DNA of 64,000 nucleotides, taken from Spartinivicinus poritis (GTDB lineage Bacteria; Pseudomonadota; Gammaproteobacteria; Pseudomonadales; Zooshikellaceae). A program made the position numbers and the translations under genes. Every line of letters starts with the position of its first letter. Position 1 is the stretch's first letter. Positions 63,594 to 64,000 of the stretch are shown piece after piece. Location: contig NZ_JAPMOU010000021.1 of assembly GCF_028858535.1 (NCBI RefSeq), forward strand, positions 42,959 through 106,958, read 5' to 3'. The notes under the pieces were generated by a model. That model saw nothing but the letters and a program-made list of their open reading frames with translations. It was not told the DNA's origin and did no database searches.

Positions 63594-64000
63594 TGGTAGT
63601 TTCCGATAAAAATTTAATGAATTTATAACGATAGGCAACTAATGGTACCATAAAGTTATGGTTTTTGCTGGATAACGTAGTATGCCATTGGAGTGCTGTG
63701 ATCAGGCATAACAGGTCTTGAAGGGAATTATTTGCTCATACTTGGAAAAGCAACCAGCTTTACACCTCGCAAGTTGTCTTGTTCGAGAACTCGTCACCTT
63801 GTGCAGAGGCCATAAACGATTGTTTGAAATGCGTCTAAATACGACGTTCGTTCCACAAAATACCCGATGTATTTTGATATACATCATAAGCCGAGTAACT
63901 TATACTGATCTAAGTCAACAGTTCAGCCCTTTCAAGGTGAGAATACAACCAATCTGGACATAACTTAATCAGATCGTGACTTTAGATTGTAACTCCTCCA
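63594..64000 (+). other. Right-edge intergenic region with dispersed repeat
   Basis: About 400 bases with no credible gene. It contains the second copy of the dispersed repeat (63744-63832). Short open frames here run through the repeat and show no protein-like composition. Confidence 0.5.
63744..63832. repeat. Dispersed intergenic repeat, copy 2
   Basis: Same ordered blocks as 45593-45668 (AGCAACCAGCTT, AAGTTGTCTT, GAGGCCATAAAC), with about 13 extra bases (GTTCGAGAACTCG) in the centre. Confidence 0.6.

Noticed and set aside
63702..63963. Open frames at the right edge
   Set aside because: They run through the dispersed repeat on both strands and have no protein-like composition or ribosome binding site.

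Overview
The window looks like chromosomal DNA of a marine, AT-rich gammaproteobacterium. The flagellar gene order (flagellin-flaG-fliD-fliS-fliT-fleQ-fleS-fleR) is that of Pseudomonas and Oceanospirillales-type polar flagellates; a Zooshikella/Spartinivicinus-like relative is a guess. No rRNA, tRNA, CRISPR array or intact insertion sequence was seen.

Region 1 (1-6.6 kb): end of the rod/hook operon: flgI, flgJ, flgK (unusually long) and flgL, on the + strand. Region 2 (6.6-26.3 kb): a flagellin post-translational modification island. It holds two SAM methyltransferases, a large flagellin, a TPR glycosyltransferase with a GT8-like transferase and a sugar N-formyltransferase (+ strand), then nucleotide-sugar genes on the - strand (DegT aminotransferase and 4,6-dehydratase-like enzyme; WbpB/GnnA-, WbpD- and WbpE-like enzymes), a second TPR glycosyltransferase and a second large flagellin. 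The two flagellins form direct repeats around the glycan genes. Region 3 (26.3-42.7 kb): three more large flagellins on the + strand, then flaG, fliD, fliS, fliT and the regulators fleQ, fleS and fleR. In all there are five flagellins of about 690-730 residues. The - strand pair has sigma54-like promoters. Two of the + strand genes have sigma28 promoters and a shared structured leader. The remaining one (27152) has neither and its ribosome binding site lies in a hairpin.

Region 4 (42.8-49.6 kb): mobA, a MITE abutting a CPBP-family membrane protein gene, a PspA-like plus YiaA/B-like pair, a sialidase-like protein with two membrane proteins, and a fatty acid desaturase. Region 5 (49.6-53.7 kb): a scrambled accessory zone with a duplicated desaturase tail, a frameshifted toxin tail beside a CdiI_2-type immunity gene, a frameshifted membrane-anchored protein, small orphan genes and repeated leader DNA. 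Region 6 (53.7-64 kb): a 2462-residue RTX protein, an unrecognised partner gene, a truncated remnant and a secreted HExxH protein, ending in a dispersed repeat also found at 45.6 kb.

The genes suggest one theme. A polar flagellum is built from several enlarged flagellins, decorated by locally encoded amino-sugar glycosylation and probably lysine methylation, under a FleQ-sigma54-FleSR-sigma28 hierarchy. Next to it is a turnover zone of toxin/immunity and RTX surface-protein genes.
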